DNA of 64,000 bases from an uncultured Clostridia bacterium (GCA_949282385.1 CASDOP010000005.1:1-64000), one strand, 5' to 3'. Numbered from the stretch's first letter, positions 1 through 8,744 are shown. The notes: generated by a model from the sequence alone, not told the origin. Numbers and translations are program-made.

Positions 1-43
1 CGACCTTTCCTAACTTGGTGATCGAGTAGATAACCTTTTTCAT
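1..43 (-). CDS. 5' end of an unknown gene, cut by the window edge
   Basis: An ATG at 43-41 on the minus strand opens a frame that runs off the window and begins MKKVIYSITKLGKV. An AAGGAG ribosome site lies at 60-55, eleven bases upstream. The basic, then hydrophobic start could be a signal peptide or a cytoplasmic N-terminus; fourteen residues do not allow a family call. The inverted-repeat region at 74-327 would form its 5' leader if transcription starts further upstream. Confidence 0.4.
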   Translation of the reverse strand, partial: MKKVIYSITKLGKV

Positions 44-73
44 TTGCTTCAAATCTCCTTATTTTTTATTTTT

Positions 74-327
74 GCCTTTCGGCAGTGGCTAAGGACCACT
101 GAATGAAGCACGAATCGGTCAGTCTGCAAGTGTAGCCTCTCGGAAGTCAACGACAAAGAAAAAATTATTGCGTCGGTTTGTCGAGCCTGATTGCAATCAC
201 GGAATAATAAAAGAACAGCCACACTCTTGATCGAGTATGACCGTTCTTTCTTTTTATGGTTTCTGCAATAATTTTTTCCGTTGACTTGCCGCTTAATTCT
301 GTGGTACAACGACACCACGAAAGGCAT
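74..327. repeat. Nested imperfect inverted repeat / structured leader
   Basis: Three nested pairs of complementary arms are visible. The outer arms are around 74-105 and 302-327 (both carry GCCTTTCG and a CCAC end). The middle arms are about 146-166 and 266-287 (CGTTGAC plus the A/T stretch ending in GCAATAAT). The inner hairpin is 210-249. In the inner hairpin the three mismatches become G-U pairs only in RNA copied from the minus strand, which is then followed by UUUUAUU. That points to a minus-strand RNA, either a leader or a terminator for the gene cut at position 1. A mobile-element end or recombination site is an alternative. Confidence 0.45.
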
Positions 328-402
328 TAAAAAATAAGGATTGATTCGCTATTTTTTCAGGCGGCAATCTTATATGGTGTTCTAACAGGGTTAAACAAAG
401 GT

Positions 403-1131
403 GTGTTCTGGAATTGCAGTTCGCTTACGAGTATAACCATACCCGACAGCGTAACGAGCATAGGAGATGGTGTGTTCTCTGAATGCCGTTCGCTTGAAAG
501 CATAACTATCCCCGACAGTGTGACAAGTGTCGGAGATGTGTTTTTTAATTGCACTTCGCTTACGAGCGTAACGATAGGCAACGGTGTTACCTCTATCGGG
601 AGTTCTGCGTTCGATAATTGCATATCGCTTTCAAGCATAGAAATTCCCGAGTGTGTAACCTCTGTTGGATTTAGCGCGTTCTCTCATTGCACCTCACTTA
701 GAAGCATAATAATCCCCGATAGTGTGACAAGTATCGGAGATTATGCGTTCTCTCATTGCACTTCGCTTACGAGCGTAACGATAGGCAATGGCGTGACGAG
801 TATTGGAGAAGCTGCGTTCTCTGATTGTCGGTCGCTTATAAGTATAACCATTACCGACAGCGTGACGAACATAGGAGATTTTGCGTTCAGTGGTTGTAGC
901 TTGCTTAGAAGCACAACAATCCCTGACAGCGTGACGAACATAGGAGATTTTGCGTTCGGTGGTTGTGGCTTGCTGACAAGCGTAATTTTTGAAAATACAA
1001 GCGGCTGGCGGTGTTCCGCTTCAGACGCAGCAAGCGAAACAAGTATTTCGGATAGCGATCTTGCGGATCCTGCAACTGCGGCGACATATCTTAAATCAAC
1101 TTATTGCGACTACTATTGGAAACGCAGTTGA
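403..1131 (+). CDS. BspA-type leucine-rich-repeat surface protein, N-terminally truncated
   Basis: The 242 residues consist of about eight to nine LRR_5-type repeats of roughly 23 residues with the core SLTSITIPDSVTSIGDxAF. A C-terminal tail follows (residues about 190-242, ending YCDYYWKRS), which looks like an intact end. BspA-like proteins are usually secreted adhesins with a signal peptide and longer repeat array. Here the only start is a GTG at 403 inside the first repeat, with no ribosome site, and the open frame upstream (from 331) has no ATG and no signal peptide. A weak promoter candidate (TTGACT 281-286, TACAAC 305-310) sits in the inverted-repeat arm. Probably a truncated gene or silent cassette rather than a functional adhesin. 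Confidence 0.65.
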   Translation: MFWNCSSLTSITIPDSVTSIGDGVFSECRSLESITIPDSVTSVGDVFFNCTSLTSVTIGNGVTSIGSSAFDNCISLSSIEIPECVTSVGFSAFSHCTSLRSIIIPDSVTSIGDYAFSHCTSLTSVTIGNGVTSIGEAAFSDCRSLISITITDSVTNIGDFAFSGCSLLRSTTIPDSVTNIGDFAFGGCGLLTSVIFENTSGWRCSASDAASETSISDSDLADPATAATYLKSTYCDYYWKRS

Positions 1132-1179
1132 ATAATGTATGGCAACACATTCTTTATTCAACATAAAATCTTTCGGCTG

Positions 1180-1210
1180 ACGCGCGGCAAAATTTGCCGC
1201 GCGTTTTTTT
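1180..1210 (+). terminator. Rho-independent terminator after the LRR gene
   Basis: Perfect 12-bp stem (1180-1191 with 1193-1204, core CGCGCGGC) followed by a run of seven T. Confidence 0.85.
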
Positions 1211-1232
1211 ATTGTTTTTTATATTTTACCCC

Positions 1233-1279
1233 TTGACAAAATGCAAAATACATATTATCATATGAATAACCATTCATAT
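1233..1279 (+). promoter_or_regulatory. arsR-cadA promoter with ArsR/SmtB-type operator
   Basis: TTGACA at 1233-1238, 17-bp spacer, TATCAT at 1256-1261. A perfect 8-4-8 palindrome (ATATGAAT-AACC-ATTCATAT, 1260-1279) overlaps the end of the -10 box and the expected transcription start. It matches the imperfect 12-2-12 layout of SmtB/CzrA/CadC operators. The downstream repressor is therefore expected to autoregulate and to be released by metal. Confidence 0.8.
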
Positions 1280-1325
1280 TTAATGGCTGAAACCAAGCTT
1301 GAGATAAAGGCGAGGGGAGAGCAGT

Positions 1326-1406
1326 GCGATTGCGCCACGCTCAAGCCGAAGACGTGGTAAGAGCTGCGCGATTGCGCCACGCTCAAGCCGAAGACGTGGT
1401 AAGAGC
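1326..1406 (+). repeat. 39-bp tandem direct repeat in the arsR leader
   Basis: The 39-base segment beginning GCGATTGCGCCACGC occurs at 1326-1364 and again, apparently identical, at 1368-1406 (period 42). It lies between promoter and arsR. Function unknown; it looks like a recent duplication. Confidence 0.8.
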
Positions 1407-1529
1407 GTGCGGCTCAACATAGTATTAGCCTAAAGCGAGGAAAGAGCCGTGCGGATACGAATGGGCGTTCGCGGCAATAGGTAAACGGCGGAATATACGC
1501 TGAAGTTCAGCCGCGGAAAAAGGAGATTT

Positions 1530-1880
1530 ATGGATACTTTCGAAGAGAGAATTGAACACGAAGAACGCGTGAAAAATGCTCTTTCCGCCATGCCCGACGA
1601 GGGACAGATTGCCGAGATGGCGGCGAGGTTCAAGGCTATTTCCGAACCTTCAAGGCTTAAGATACTTTTGGCGCTCTCCTGCGGGGAGCTGTGCGTAGAG
1701 CACATAACCCAGGCGGTGGGCGGCAACCAGAGCGCCGTTTCGCACCAGCTCAGGACGCTCAAGGACAACAGAATTATCAAGGCGAGAAGGCTGGGCAAAC
1801 AGATAATTTATTCTGTGTCCGACGAACATGTTATGACAATGATTTCGGTGGCGAAGGAGCACCTTGACTGCGATGAATAA
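1530..1880 (+). CDS. ArsR/SmtB-family metal-sensing repressor
   Basis: A 116-residue winged-helix repressor. The HTH region (about residues 58-90) contains CGELCVEHITQ and NQSAVSHQLRTLKDN, the hallmark of the CadC/CzrA/ArsR group. The ELCVEH segment resembles the ELCVCD alpha-3 metal site of ArsR/CadC, although the second cysteine is not present. The C-terminus has an H and a final cysteine (EHLDCDE) that could contribute ligands. It is preceded by AAGGAG and overlaps the start of the exporter by eight bases, so the two are translationally coupled. It is expected to bind the palindrome at 1260-1279 and to release it on binding Zn, Cd or Pb. The exact metal cannot be fixed from sequence. Confidence 0.88.
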   Translation: MDTFEERIEHEERVKNALSAMPDEGQIAEMAARFKAISEPSRLKILLALSCGELCVEHITQAVGGNQSAVSHQLRTLKDNRIIKARRLGKQIIYSVSDEHVMTMISVAKEHLDCDE

Positions 1881-4209
1881 GATAATTAAGATAACCGGTC
1901 TCGATTGCGCGGCATGCGCGGCTGAACTCGAGGAAGAAATTGCAAAAATCAAGGGCGTTGACAGCGTTTCTGTAGATTTTGTCGGGCAGAAAGTCGTGCT
2001 TGACTGCGCCGAAGAAGTTGTTTCAGCCGTAGAGGACTGCTGCAATCATTTTGAAGATGTAAAAGTCGTCTGCGACTGCAAAAATAACATTTGTGCGGCG
2101 GGCGGCGTCAGCGCTCCGACGGACGGCAGAAGGATAAAGATAAAAAATCTTTGCTGCGCCAACTGCGGCAGGGAGCTTGAAGAAGAACTCAACGCGATAG
2201 AGGGCGTTCAGGCGACAGTAGACTTCATGAATATGACCGTTGTGCTTCGCGCGCAGAGCGCCGAAGCGTACGAAAAGGCGGTATATTCTATAACCCACTT
2301 CGAGGACGTGGAGATTGACGACGGCAGGGAAAAGAAAAAAAGTCTGGCGAGGGAACACCTCAAGGATATAATTCTCGTCGCTCTTTCCGTGCTGTTTTTC
2401 ATACCTGCGCTCGCGGTCGATCTCGCGCTTTCGGGCGACGTTGCCACATATGTATCTTACGGACTGTACGCGCTCGCGTTCATACCCGTAGGTTTCCCCG
2501 TTCTGCGCGGCACTGCGCGCAATATTTTGAGCGGTAAAATTTTTGACGAAAACTTTTTAATGACCGTCGCGGCGATAGGCGCGGTAATACTCGGAATTTT
2601 TACGGGCGACGGCATAATGGAAGGCGTTGCGGTAATGCTGCTCTATCAAATAGGCGAACTGTTGCAATCGATTGCGGTCGGCTCGTCCCGCCGTTCAATT
2701 GCCCGCCTAATGGATCTTAAGAGCGACACGGCAACTCTTATAAAGGACGGAAGCACAATAGTCGTATCCCCCGAAGAGCTTGCAGTAGGCGATGAAATTC
2801 TCATCAAAGCGGGCGAAAAAGTTCCCGTCGACTGCGTGGTTACGGAGGGGCAGACGGCGCTCGACATGAAGTCGTTAAACGGCGAAGCCATTCCCGCGGA
2901 GGCGGGCGAAGGCGCCGAAATTTTATCGGGCGCAATCAATATTTCCAAAGTAATTAAGGCGCGCGTGGTGCGCAGTTACAGCAATTCCGCGGTTGCCAAA
3001 ATTTTGGAACTCGTAGAAAATTCCACTGCGAAAAAGGCAAAGCCCGAAAAGTTTATAACCAGGTTCGCGCGCTACTATACGCCCGTCGTCGTAATCGCGG
3101 CTTTGCTCGTCGCAACTCTCGTTCCCACGGTAATATGTGCCGTTCAAAGCGCTTTCGTATGGGAAACCTACCGCGAATGGATATATCGCTCGCTGTCGTT
3201 TCTGGTTATTTCCTGCCCGTGCGCGCTGGTAATTTCCGTGCCGCTTTCCTACTTCGGCGGAATAGGCAGAATGGCGCGTTTCGGCATACTCGCAAAGGGC
3301 TCTACCTGCCTCGACGAACTCGCGCTTTCTTCGGTTGCGGCGTTCGATAAAACGGGCACTTTGACGGAGGGCGTGTTTGCCGTAAAAAGCTCTTCTTCGC
3401 CCGAGGCGTTAAAGCTTGCCGCGGCGGCAGAGAGATATTCTTCCCACCCGATTGCCGCGGCGTTTTCAGATATACCCTGCGACATAGCAATTAATAATGC
3501 CGAAGAGGTTGCGGGCAGGGGCGTAAAGTGCCTTGCGGACGGCAAAGTTCTGCTGTGCGGCAACAGAATTATGATGGAAGAAAACGGCGTAAAATTTGCG
3601 CCTGCGGACAGCGTTTCCACAGTTATATATGTCGCGCTCGACGGTCGGTTCGTCGGCGTGATAGAGGTGGACGACAAGATTAAAGATGGTGCAAAAGAGG
3701 CGCTTGAAGAACTTAAGTGTCAGGGGGTAACATCCTGCGTAATGCTTACGGGCGACGGAGAGCGGCGCGCTCGCGCGGTGGCGGAAGAGGTTGGTCTGGA
3801 CGAGTGCAGGGCGGCGCTTCTGCCCGACCAAAAACTGGAGGCGGCGGAAGAACTCAAGTCGCGCGGCAAGCTCATTTATGTCGGCGACGGCATAAACGAC
3901 GCGCCCGTCATGACGGTTGCCGACTGCGCCGTGTCTATGGGCAAAGTCGGTTCGGACGCGGCTATAGAGGCGAGCGATATAGTGCTGGTTTCTGACAACC
4001 TCGCCCTTCTTCCCAAGGCGAAGAGAATTGCAAAGGGTACGCGCCGCATAGTTTTCCAGAATATAGTCGGCTCGCTCGCTTTAAAGCTCGCCATAATGGT
4101 TCTGGGCGTCGCGCTTCCCTCGTTCCCGCTCATCATTGCCATATTCGGCGACGTGGGCGTCATGCTGCTTGCTATACTCAACGCAATGCGCACGGGGCTT
4201 ATAAAATAA
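1873..4209 (+). CDS. cadA: P1B-type heavy-metal exporting ATPase (CadA/ZntA-like)
   Basis: A 778-residue membrane ATPase. Two heavy-metal-associated domains occupy the N-terminus (CAAC at 12-15 and CCANC at 94-98), joined by a cysteine-rich linker. The transmembrane metal site is CPCALVIS at 448, the phosphorylated Asp is in DKTGT at 492, the HP motif is in SSHPIAA and the hinge is GDGIND near 672. A Lys in the penultimate helix region (ALKLAIM) and an Asp in the last (GDVG) fit the P1B-2 Zn/Cd/Pb class rather than copper pumps. I chose ATG 1873 over the in-frame TTG at 1864. It overlaps the repressor gene, forming a repressor-exporter operon. It should pump divalent soft metals out of the cytoplasm. 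Confidence 0.92.
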   Translation: MNKIIKITGLDCAACAAELEEEIAKIKGVDSVSVDFVGQKVVLDCAEEVVSAVEDCCNHFEDVKVVCDCKNNICAAGGVSAPTDGRRIKIKNLCCANCGRELEEELNAIEGVQATVDFMNMTVVLRAQSAEAYEKAVYSITHFEDVEIDDGREKKKSLAREHLKDIILVALSVLFFIPALAVDLALSGDVATYVSYGLYALAFIPVGFPVLRGTARNILSGKIFDENFLMTVAAIGAVILGIFTGDGIMEGVAVMLLYQIGELLQSIAVGSSRRSIARLMDLKSDTATLIKDGSTIVVSPEELAVGDEILIKAGEKVPVDCVVTEGQTALDMKSLNGEAIPAEAGEGAEILSGAINISKVIKARVVRSYSNSAVAKILELVENSTAKKAKPEKFITRFARYYTPVVVIAALLVATLVPTVICAVQSAFVWETYREWIYRSLSFLVISCPCALVISVPLSYFGGIGRMARFGILAKGSTCLDELALSSVAAFDKTGTLTEGVFAVKSSSSPEALKLAAAAERYSSHPIAAAFSDIPCDIAINNAEEVAGRGVKCLADGKVLLCGNRIMMEENGVKFAPADSVSTVIYVALDGRFVGVIEVDDKIKDGAKEALEELKCQGVTSCVMLTGDGERRARAVAEEVGLDECRAALLPDQKLEAAEELKSRGKLIYVGDGINDAPVMTVADCAVSMGKVGSDAAIEASDIVLVSDNLALLPKAKRIAKGTRRIVFQNIVGSLALKLAIMVLGVALPSFPLIIAIFGDVGVMLLAILNAMRTGLIK

Positions 4210-4263
4210 TTTTGTTTAAATTATCATATATAAATCGGGGCGGCGTTGCCGCCGCCCTGCACG

Positions 4264-4295
4264 GGCGGAAAAGTTTATCTTTTTCCGCCTTTTTT
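4264..4295 (+). terminator. Rho-independent terminator after cadA
   Basis: Stem GGCGGAAAA / TTTTCCGCC (4264-4272 with 4281-4289) and a T tract to 4295. Confidence 0.8.
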
Positions 4296-4433
4296 GTCGT
4301 TAAAATGCCAATTATGCGCCGCAACGGTTTGCTTTTTTTACGGGCGTGTGCTAATATTGTTCTGTCGCGTGAAAGCTGTGTGAAAACTTTCCTGCGATAA
4401 AACTCATGAAAAAATTTTTTGGAGGTTTCTTTT

Positions 4434-5927
4434 ATGTCTGAACAGACACAGCAGGAAGAGGTCGTTTCCGAAGAACAGGCTCCCAAGGGTTTCTTTGGCA
4501 AGGTAGATAATTTCTTCGGCATCAGAAAGAGCGGCTCCAACTTCCGCACGGAAATCGTCGCAGGTCTTACGACCTTCATGGCGATGGTTTACATCCTTAT
4601 GGTAAACGCAGGCATGTTTGAGCTGGTAATCGGCGGTGAAGATCCTTACGGCGCGGCTTACATTGCAACGGCAATCGGCGCAATCGTAGGTACCATGCTC
4701 ATGGCGTTCCTTGCAAAAATGCCCCTCGCACAGGCTTCGGGCATGGGCGTAAACGCATTTATCGTTTATACTCTCGTACTCGGCGGCACGGGACTTACTT
4801 ATGCAAACTGCATGGTATTCACCCTGCTCGACGGCGTAATCTTCCTTGTGCTCACTACAACAGGTCTCAGACAGAAGATTTTTGAAGCCATCCCCGCAGG
4901 CGTTCGCCACGCAATTCCTGTAGGTATCGGTCTCTTCATCGCATTCATCGGCATGCAGAATGCCAAGATCATTGTCTATGATGAATCTACTCTCGTAGAA
5001 TTTGTTTCGTTCAATGTTTTGAGCGACGCAAACAGCTACGGCGGCATGATAGCGCCTTTGGTAGCAATCGTCGGCGTTATAGCAATCGCAATCATGAACA
5101 AGAAGAACGTCAAGGGCGCAATCCTCTGGGGTATCCTCGGTTCTGCAGTTCTTTACTATGCTCTCTGCGGTCTCGGCTGCGCTTGGAAGGATGAAACTTG
5201 CGTTGCGCTCTTCGAAGGCATTTCCCTTTCCAATCCCTTCAACGCATTCGCTGCATGGGGTAAGGATTCTGTAGGCGTCGTGTTCTACGAAGGTTTTGAT
5301 TTCTCCGCTTATCTCGGCACTGCAGGCAACAATGCAGGTACGCTTGTAGTCCTCATCATCACCACGGCTCTTTCGCTCTGCATGATAGACATGTTCGATA
5401 CCATCGGCACTCTCTACGGCGCATGCTCCAAGGGCAACCTTCTCGATGAAAACGGCACGCCCATCAACATGAACAAGATGATGCTCTCCGACGCAATCGC
5501 AACCTGCACGGGCGCAATCGCAGGTACTTCTACGGTTACGACCTTCGTCGAAAGCTCCTCGGGTGTCGCTGCAGGCGGCAAGACGGGCTTCACCGCTCTC
5601 GTTACGGGCATCTGCTTCATCATAGCAATGTTCCTTTCGCCCATAGCTCAGCTCATTCCTCAGTGCGCTACGGCAACCGCTCTCATCTGGGTAGGCGTTC
5701 TCATGATGACTTCCGTTACCAAGATCGACTGGACGGACGCTGCAGAAGCAATCGTCGCATTCCTTACGCTCATCGTAATGGTACTCGGTTACTCTATCTC
5801 CAAAGGTATCGGTATCGGTATCATCGTTTACATCATCGTCAGCGTTTGCACGGGCAAGATCAAGGAAGTTTCCATACCTACATGGGTTATCGGCGTATTG
5901 TTCCTTGCTACCTTCATTCTCACCTAA
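4434..5927 (+). CDS. AzgA/PbuG-type purine (adenine/guanine/hypoxanthine) permease
   Basis: A 497-residue polytopic membrane protein of the NCS2/AzgA branch (COG2252). The family N-terminus is plain (TEIVAGLTTFMAMVYILMVN), followed by about 12-13 hydrophobic segments, the conserved MDMFDTIGTLYG stretch in the centre and GTSTVTTFVESSSGVAAGG. The family takes up purine bases by proton symport. The ATG at 4434 follows GGAGG at 4421-4425; the in-frame TTG at 4419 is too close to that site. It is a single-gene unit between two terminators. No purine riboswitch core is visible upstream. Together with adenine deaminase at 49278 it suggests purine salvage. Codon use is very regular, suggesting high expression. 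Confidence 0.93.
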   Translation: MSEQTQQEEVVSEEQAPKGFFGKVDNFFGIRKSGSNFRTEIVAGLTTFMAMVYILMVNAGMFELVIGGEDPYGAAYIATAIGAIVGTMLMAFLAKMPLAQASGMGVNAFIVYTLVLGGTGLTYANCMVFTLLDGVIFLVLTTTGLRQKIFEAIPAGVRHAIPVGIGLFIAFIGMQNAKIIVYDESTLVEFVSFNVLSDANSYGGMIAPLVAIVGVIAIAIMNKKNVKGAILWGILGSAVLYYALCGLGCAWKDETCVALFEGISLSNPFNAFAAWGKDSVGVVFYEGFDFSAYLGTAGNNAGTLVVLIITTALSLCMIDMFDTIGTLYGACSKGNLLDENGTPINMNKMMLSDAIATCTGAIAGTSTVTTFVESSSGVAAGGKTGFTALVTGICFIIAMFLSPIAQLIPQCATATALIWVGVLMMTSVTKIDWTDAAEAIVAFLTLIVMVLGYSISKGIGIGIIVYIIVSVCTGKIKEVSIPTWVIGVLFLATFILT

Positions 5928-5943
5928 AAAAAAGTATTTTTTG

Positions 5944-5977
5944 CGGCGCGCAGGCTTGCCTGCGCGCCGTTTTTTTT
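5944..5977 (+). terminator. Strong Rho-independent terminator
   Basis: Perfect 12-bp GC-rich stem (5944-5955 with 5958-5969), two-base loop as drawn, eight T. A second GC hairpin without a strong T run follows at 6014-6041. Confidence 0.9.
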
Positions 5978-6093
5978 GCTTTTTAAATGGAAGCGTCGTG
6001 TTTTTTAAATTTTGCGGCGCGCGGGTAAGCCCGCGCGCCGCGCTGTGTTTTTATTTGTTATGCGCCGCAGCGAATATTTTTTGACGGCGGGTG

Positions 6094-6122
6094 TTGAATT
6101 ATTTGCGGCAATAGTTTATAAT
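6094..6122 (+). promoter_or_regulatory. glpK promoter
   Basis: TTGAAT at 6094-6099, 17-bp spacer, TATAAT at 6117-6122; start codon 30 bases downstream. Confidence 0.75.
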
Positions 6123-6151
6123 AATAACATAAGTTCAAAGGAAGGGAAAAA

Positions 6152-7633
6152 ATGAAATACATTCTCGCGCTCGACCAGGGTACGACAAGCTCCCGCGCAA
6201 TACTCTTTGACGAACAGGGTAAAGTCGCGGGCAAGGCATATCAGGAATTCAGACAGATTTATCCCCGTGCTGGCTGGGTGGAACACGATCCTAAGGACAT
6301 TCTCGGCACGCAGGTCGGCGTTGTTGCAGAAGCTCTCGTCAGGGCGGGAGCGGACATCTCCGACGTCGAGGCGATAGGTATAACCAATCAGCGCGAAACC
6401 ACTCTCGTCTGGGACGCCAAGACGGGTAAACCCGTGTATAACGCCATCGTATGGCAATGCAGAAGAACGGCGGATATGTGCGAGCGGCTCAGAAAAGAGG
6501 GGCTGGAAGACTTTATCTATAAAAAGACGGGACTGGTTGCCGACGCATATTTTTCGGCTACAAAAATAAAATGGATACTCGATAACGTTTCTGGTGCGCG
6601 CGCCCGCGCAGAAAGGGGCGAGCTGCGCTTCGGAACGGTGGATACTTACCTTTTATATTCGCTCACGCGCGGCAGGGTGTTTGCCACTGACTATACAAAC
6701 GCCGCCCGCACAATGCTTTTCAATATACATACTCTCGAGTGGGACGAAGACCTTTTAAAACTCTTCGGCATACCGCGCTCCATGCTTCCCAAGGTGCAGC
6801 CTTCTGGCAGTCTGTTCGGGGTAACCGACAGCCGCCTTTTGGGCAGAGAGATAGAAATCCGCGCCGTCGCCGGCGATCAGCAGGCTTCGCTTTTCGGACA
6901 TCTATGCACGCATAAAGGACAGATAAAGACGACTTACGGCACGGGTTGCTTTCTTTTGATGAATGCGGGCGACGAACCTGCCGAGAGTAAAAACGGACTA
7001 ATCACTTCGCTCGGCGCAGGTACGGGCGATAAGCCCCCTTACGTGCTGGAAGGCTCGGTCTTCGTCGGAGGAGCGGCGGTTCAGTGGCTGAGGGACGAAA
7101 TGAAACTTATTTCGTCCGCGGCGGAAAGCGAGGAGTGCGCAAATAAGGTGTCATCTTCCGAGGGCGTCTATATGGTACCGGCATTTACGGGGCTGGGCGC
7201 GCCCTACTGGGACGCTTCGGCGAGGGGAGCGGTAGTTGGCATAACGCGCGGCACCAGGCGCGAGCATTTAGTGCGCGCCGCGCTCGAAGGTATAGCATAT
7301 CAGGTAAGCGACATAGTGCGCGCCATGCAGCGCGACGTCGGCGTTAAAATAAGCGAAATGCGCGTGGACGGCGGCGCGGCTGCAAATAATTTTTTAATGC
7401 AGTTTCAGTCGGATATACTCGATTGCCGCGTGCTTCGCCCGCGGATTATCGAAACTACGGGGCTGGGCGTAGCATATCTTGCAGGTTTAGGCTGCGGAAT
7501 GTGGAGCGGAGAGGAAGAGCTTGAAAAAATGAACGGCGTCGAGCGCGCTTTTTCTCCCGATATGTCTGAAAACGACAGGGCGGCAAGGCTTAAAGGCTGG
7601 CGTTCGGCTGTAAATGCCGCAAGGCAGAATTAA
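6152..7633 (+). CDS. glpK: Glycerol kinase
   Basis: A 493-residue FGGY-family kinase of normal length (about 495-500). It phosphorylates glycerol to sn-glycerol 3-phosphate. Visible signatures are ALDQGTTSSRAILFD at the N-terminus (phosphate loop), GWVEHDP, NQRETT, the second FGGY motif region MRVDGGAAANNFLMQFQSD and the substrate-binding stretch FTGLGAPYWD. The start ATG has an AAAGGAAGGG ribosome site. The gene is followed 18 bases later by the reductase-like flavoprotein, so the two are probably cotranscribed. No glycerol facilitator or glycerol-3-phosphate dehydrogenase is adjacent. Confidence 0.96.
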   Translation: MKYILALDQGTTSSRAILFDEQGKVAGKAYQEFRQIYPRAGWVEHDPKDILGTQVGVVAEALVRAGADISDVEAIGITNQRETTLVWDAKTGKPVYNAIVWQCRRTADMCERLRKEGLEDFIYKKTGLVADAYFSATKIKWILDNVSGARARAERGELRFGTVDTYLLYSLTRGRVFATDYTNAARTMLFNIHTLEWDEDLLKLFGIPRSMLPKVQPSGSLFGVTDSRLLGREIEIRAVAGDQQASLFGHLCTHKGQIKTTYGTGCFLLMNAGDEPAESKNGLITSLGAGTGDKPPYVLEGSVFVGGAAVQWLRDEMKLISSAAESEECANKVSSSEGVYMVPAFTGLGAPYWDASARGAVVGITRGTRREHLVRAALEGIAYQVSDIVRAMQRDVGVKISEMRVDGGAAANNFLMQFQSDILDCRVLRPRIIETTGLGVAYLAGLGCGMWSGEEELEKMNGVERAFSPDMSENDRAARLKGWRSAVNAARQN

Positions 7634-7651
7634 AATTTAAGGAGAGCAACA

Positions 7652-8503
7652 ATGTACGATTGCATAATAATAGGGACGGGCGCTGCGGGCGTTTCTGCGG
7701 CGCTCACGCTCAGGGCGAGGGGCAAAAATTTTCTTTTTCTGGGCAATCCCGAACTTTCTTCAAAAATCAACGCGGCAGAAAAAATAAGTAACTATCCGGG
7801 GCTTTGCGAAGTCAGCGGAGCGCAGCTTAAAGAAGCGTTTTCGTCGCAGCTCAAGGCGGCGGGCATAGAAATTACGCCCGCGCAGGTTACGGGCGTTTAC
7901 GACATGGGCGGACATATAGGCGTGCTATGCGGACAGCAGTCGTATGAGGCTAAGAGCGTCATACTCGCCACGGGCGTGGAGGCGGTAAAGCCCGTAGCCG
8001 GCGAACTGGAATACCTCGGCAGGGGCGTCAGCTATTGCGCAACTTGCGACGGCATGCTCTATAAAGGCAAAAAAATTGCCGTCGTCTGCACGTCTAAGAG
8101 CATGGAAGAGGAGGCGGAATATCTCGCTTCGCTCGCTTCGGAGGTGTATTTCGTGCCTTTATATAAGGATGCGGAGCTTAAGGGCGAAAATGTGCATTAT
8201 ATCAAGGATATGCCGCAGGCAATCGAAGGAAAAATGCGCGTCGAGCGCCTCGTTTTCCGCAATTCGGCTATAGATGTGGACGGCATTTTCATGCTTAAAA
8301 GCTCCATGGCTCCGTCTGCTTTGGTGCCGGGACTTAAGAGCGAGGGCGGACACGTTCTTACGGACAGACAAATGCGCACGAACATAAACGGAGTGTTTGC
8401 CGCGGGCGATTGCACGGGCAAACCTTATCAGTATGCCAAGGCGGTTGGAGAGGGAAATATCGCGGCGCACACGGTGTGCGAATTTCTCGCAGAAAGAAAA
8501 TAA
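7652..8503 (+). CDS. Thioredoxin-reductase-like flavoprotein lacking NADPH motifs
   Basis: 283 residues, shorter than TrxB (about 310). FAD binding is clear: GTGAAGVSAALT at the N-terminus and GVFAAGDCTG near the end. The redox disulfide CATC is at 129-132. The pyridine-nucleotide domain has lost its signature. Where TrxB has GGGDSA, this protein has CTSKSM, and where TrxB has HRRDxxRA it has VPLYKDAEL. This pattern is known from ferredoxin-dependent flavin thioredoxin reductases (FFTR) of clostridia and from related DFTR-type enzymes. I infer that the electron donor is not NADPH. It has its own AGGAG site and lies 18 bases after glpK. A thioredoxin gene is not in view. Confidence 0.82.
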   Translation: MYDCIIIGTGAAGVSAALTLRARGKNFLFLGNPELSSKINAAEKISNYPGLCEVSGAQLKEAFSSQLKAAGIEITPAQVTGVYDMGGHIGVLCGQQSYEAKSVILATGVEAVKPVAGELEYLGRGVSYCATCDGMLYKGKKIAVVCTSKSMEEEAEYLASLASEVYFVPLYKDAELKGENVHYIKDMPQAIEGKMRVERLVFRNSAIDVDGIFMLKSSMAPSALVPGLKSEGGHVLTDRQMRTNINGVFAAGDCTGKPYQYAKAVGEGNIAAHTVCEFLAERK

Positions 8504-8543
8504 TTTTCTATGTAAATATTGTAAAATTATTTTTAAAAATAAG

Positions 8544-8572
8544 TTGACATAAAAAATGGTATTTGATATAAT
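8544..8572 (+). promoter_or_regulatory. Promoter of the tRNA cluster
   Basis: Perfect consensus: TTGACA 8544-8549, 17-bp spacer, TATAAT 8567-8572. First tRNA begins 62 bases downstream. Confidence 0.88.
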
Positions 8573-8634
8573 CGTTTAGCATTGAGTTGTGCGAAAGTAC
8601 TTCCCTCGTGCGTTTGTAACCGAAGCGGACGAAT

Positions 8635-8708
8635 GCGGGTGTAGTTCAATGGTAGAACACTAGCCTTCCAAGCTGGTTGCGTGGGTTCGATTCCCATCAC
8701 CCGCTCCA
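8635..8708 (+). tRNA. tRNA-Gly (TCC)
   Basis: Cloverleaf with acceptor GCGGGTG, anticodon loop CTTCCAA, T-loop GTTCGATTC and encoded CCA. Confidence 0.95.
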
Positions 8709-8744
8709 GTAAAATAAGGCTCGCGGCGCAATGCTTAACAATAT

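Noticed and set aside
49..327. Minus-strand ORF of 92 residues
   Set aside because: It lies entirely within the nested inverted repeat, has no ribosome site and its composition looks random.
4210..4433. Purine riboswitch before the purine permease
   Set aside because: No conserved three-way-junction core bases; only the cadA terminator is found.
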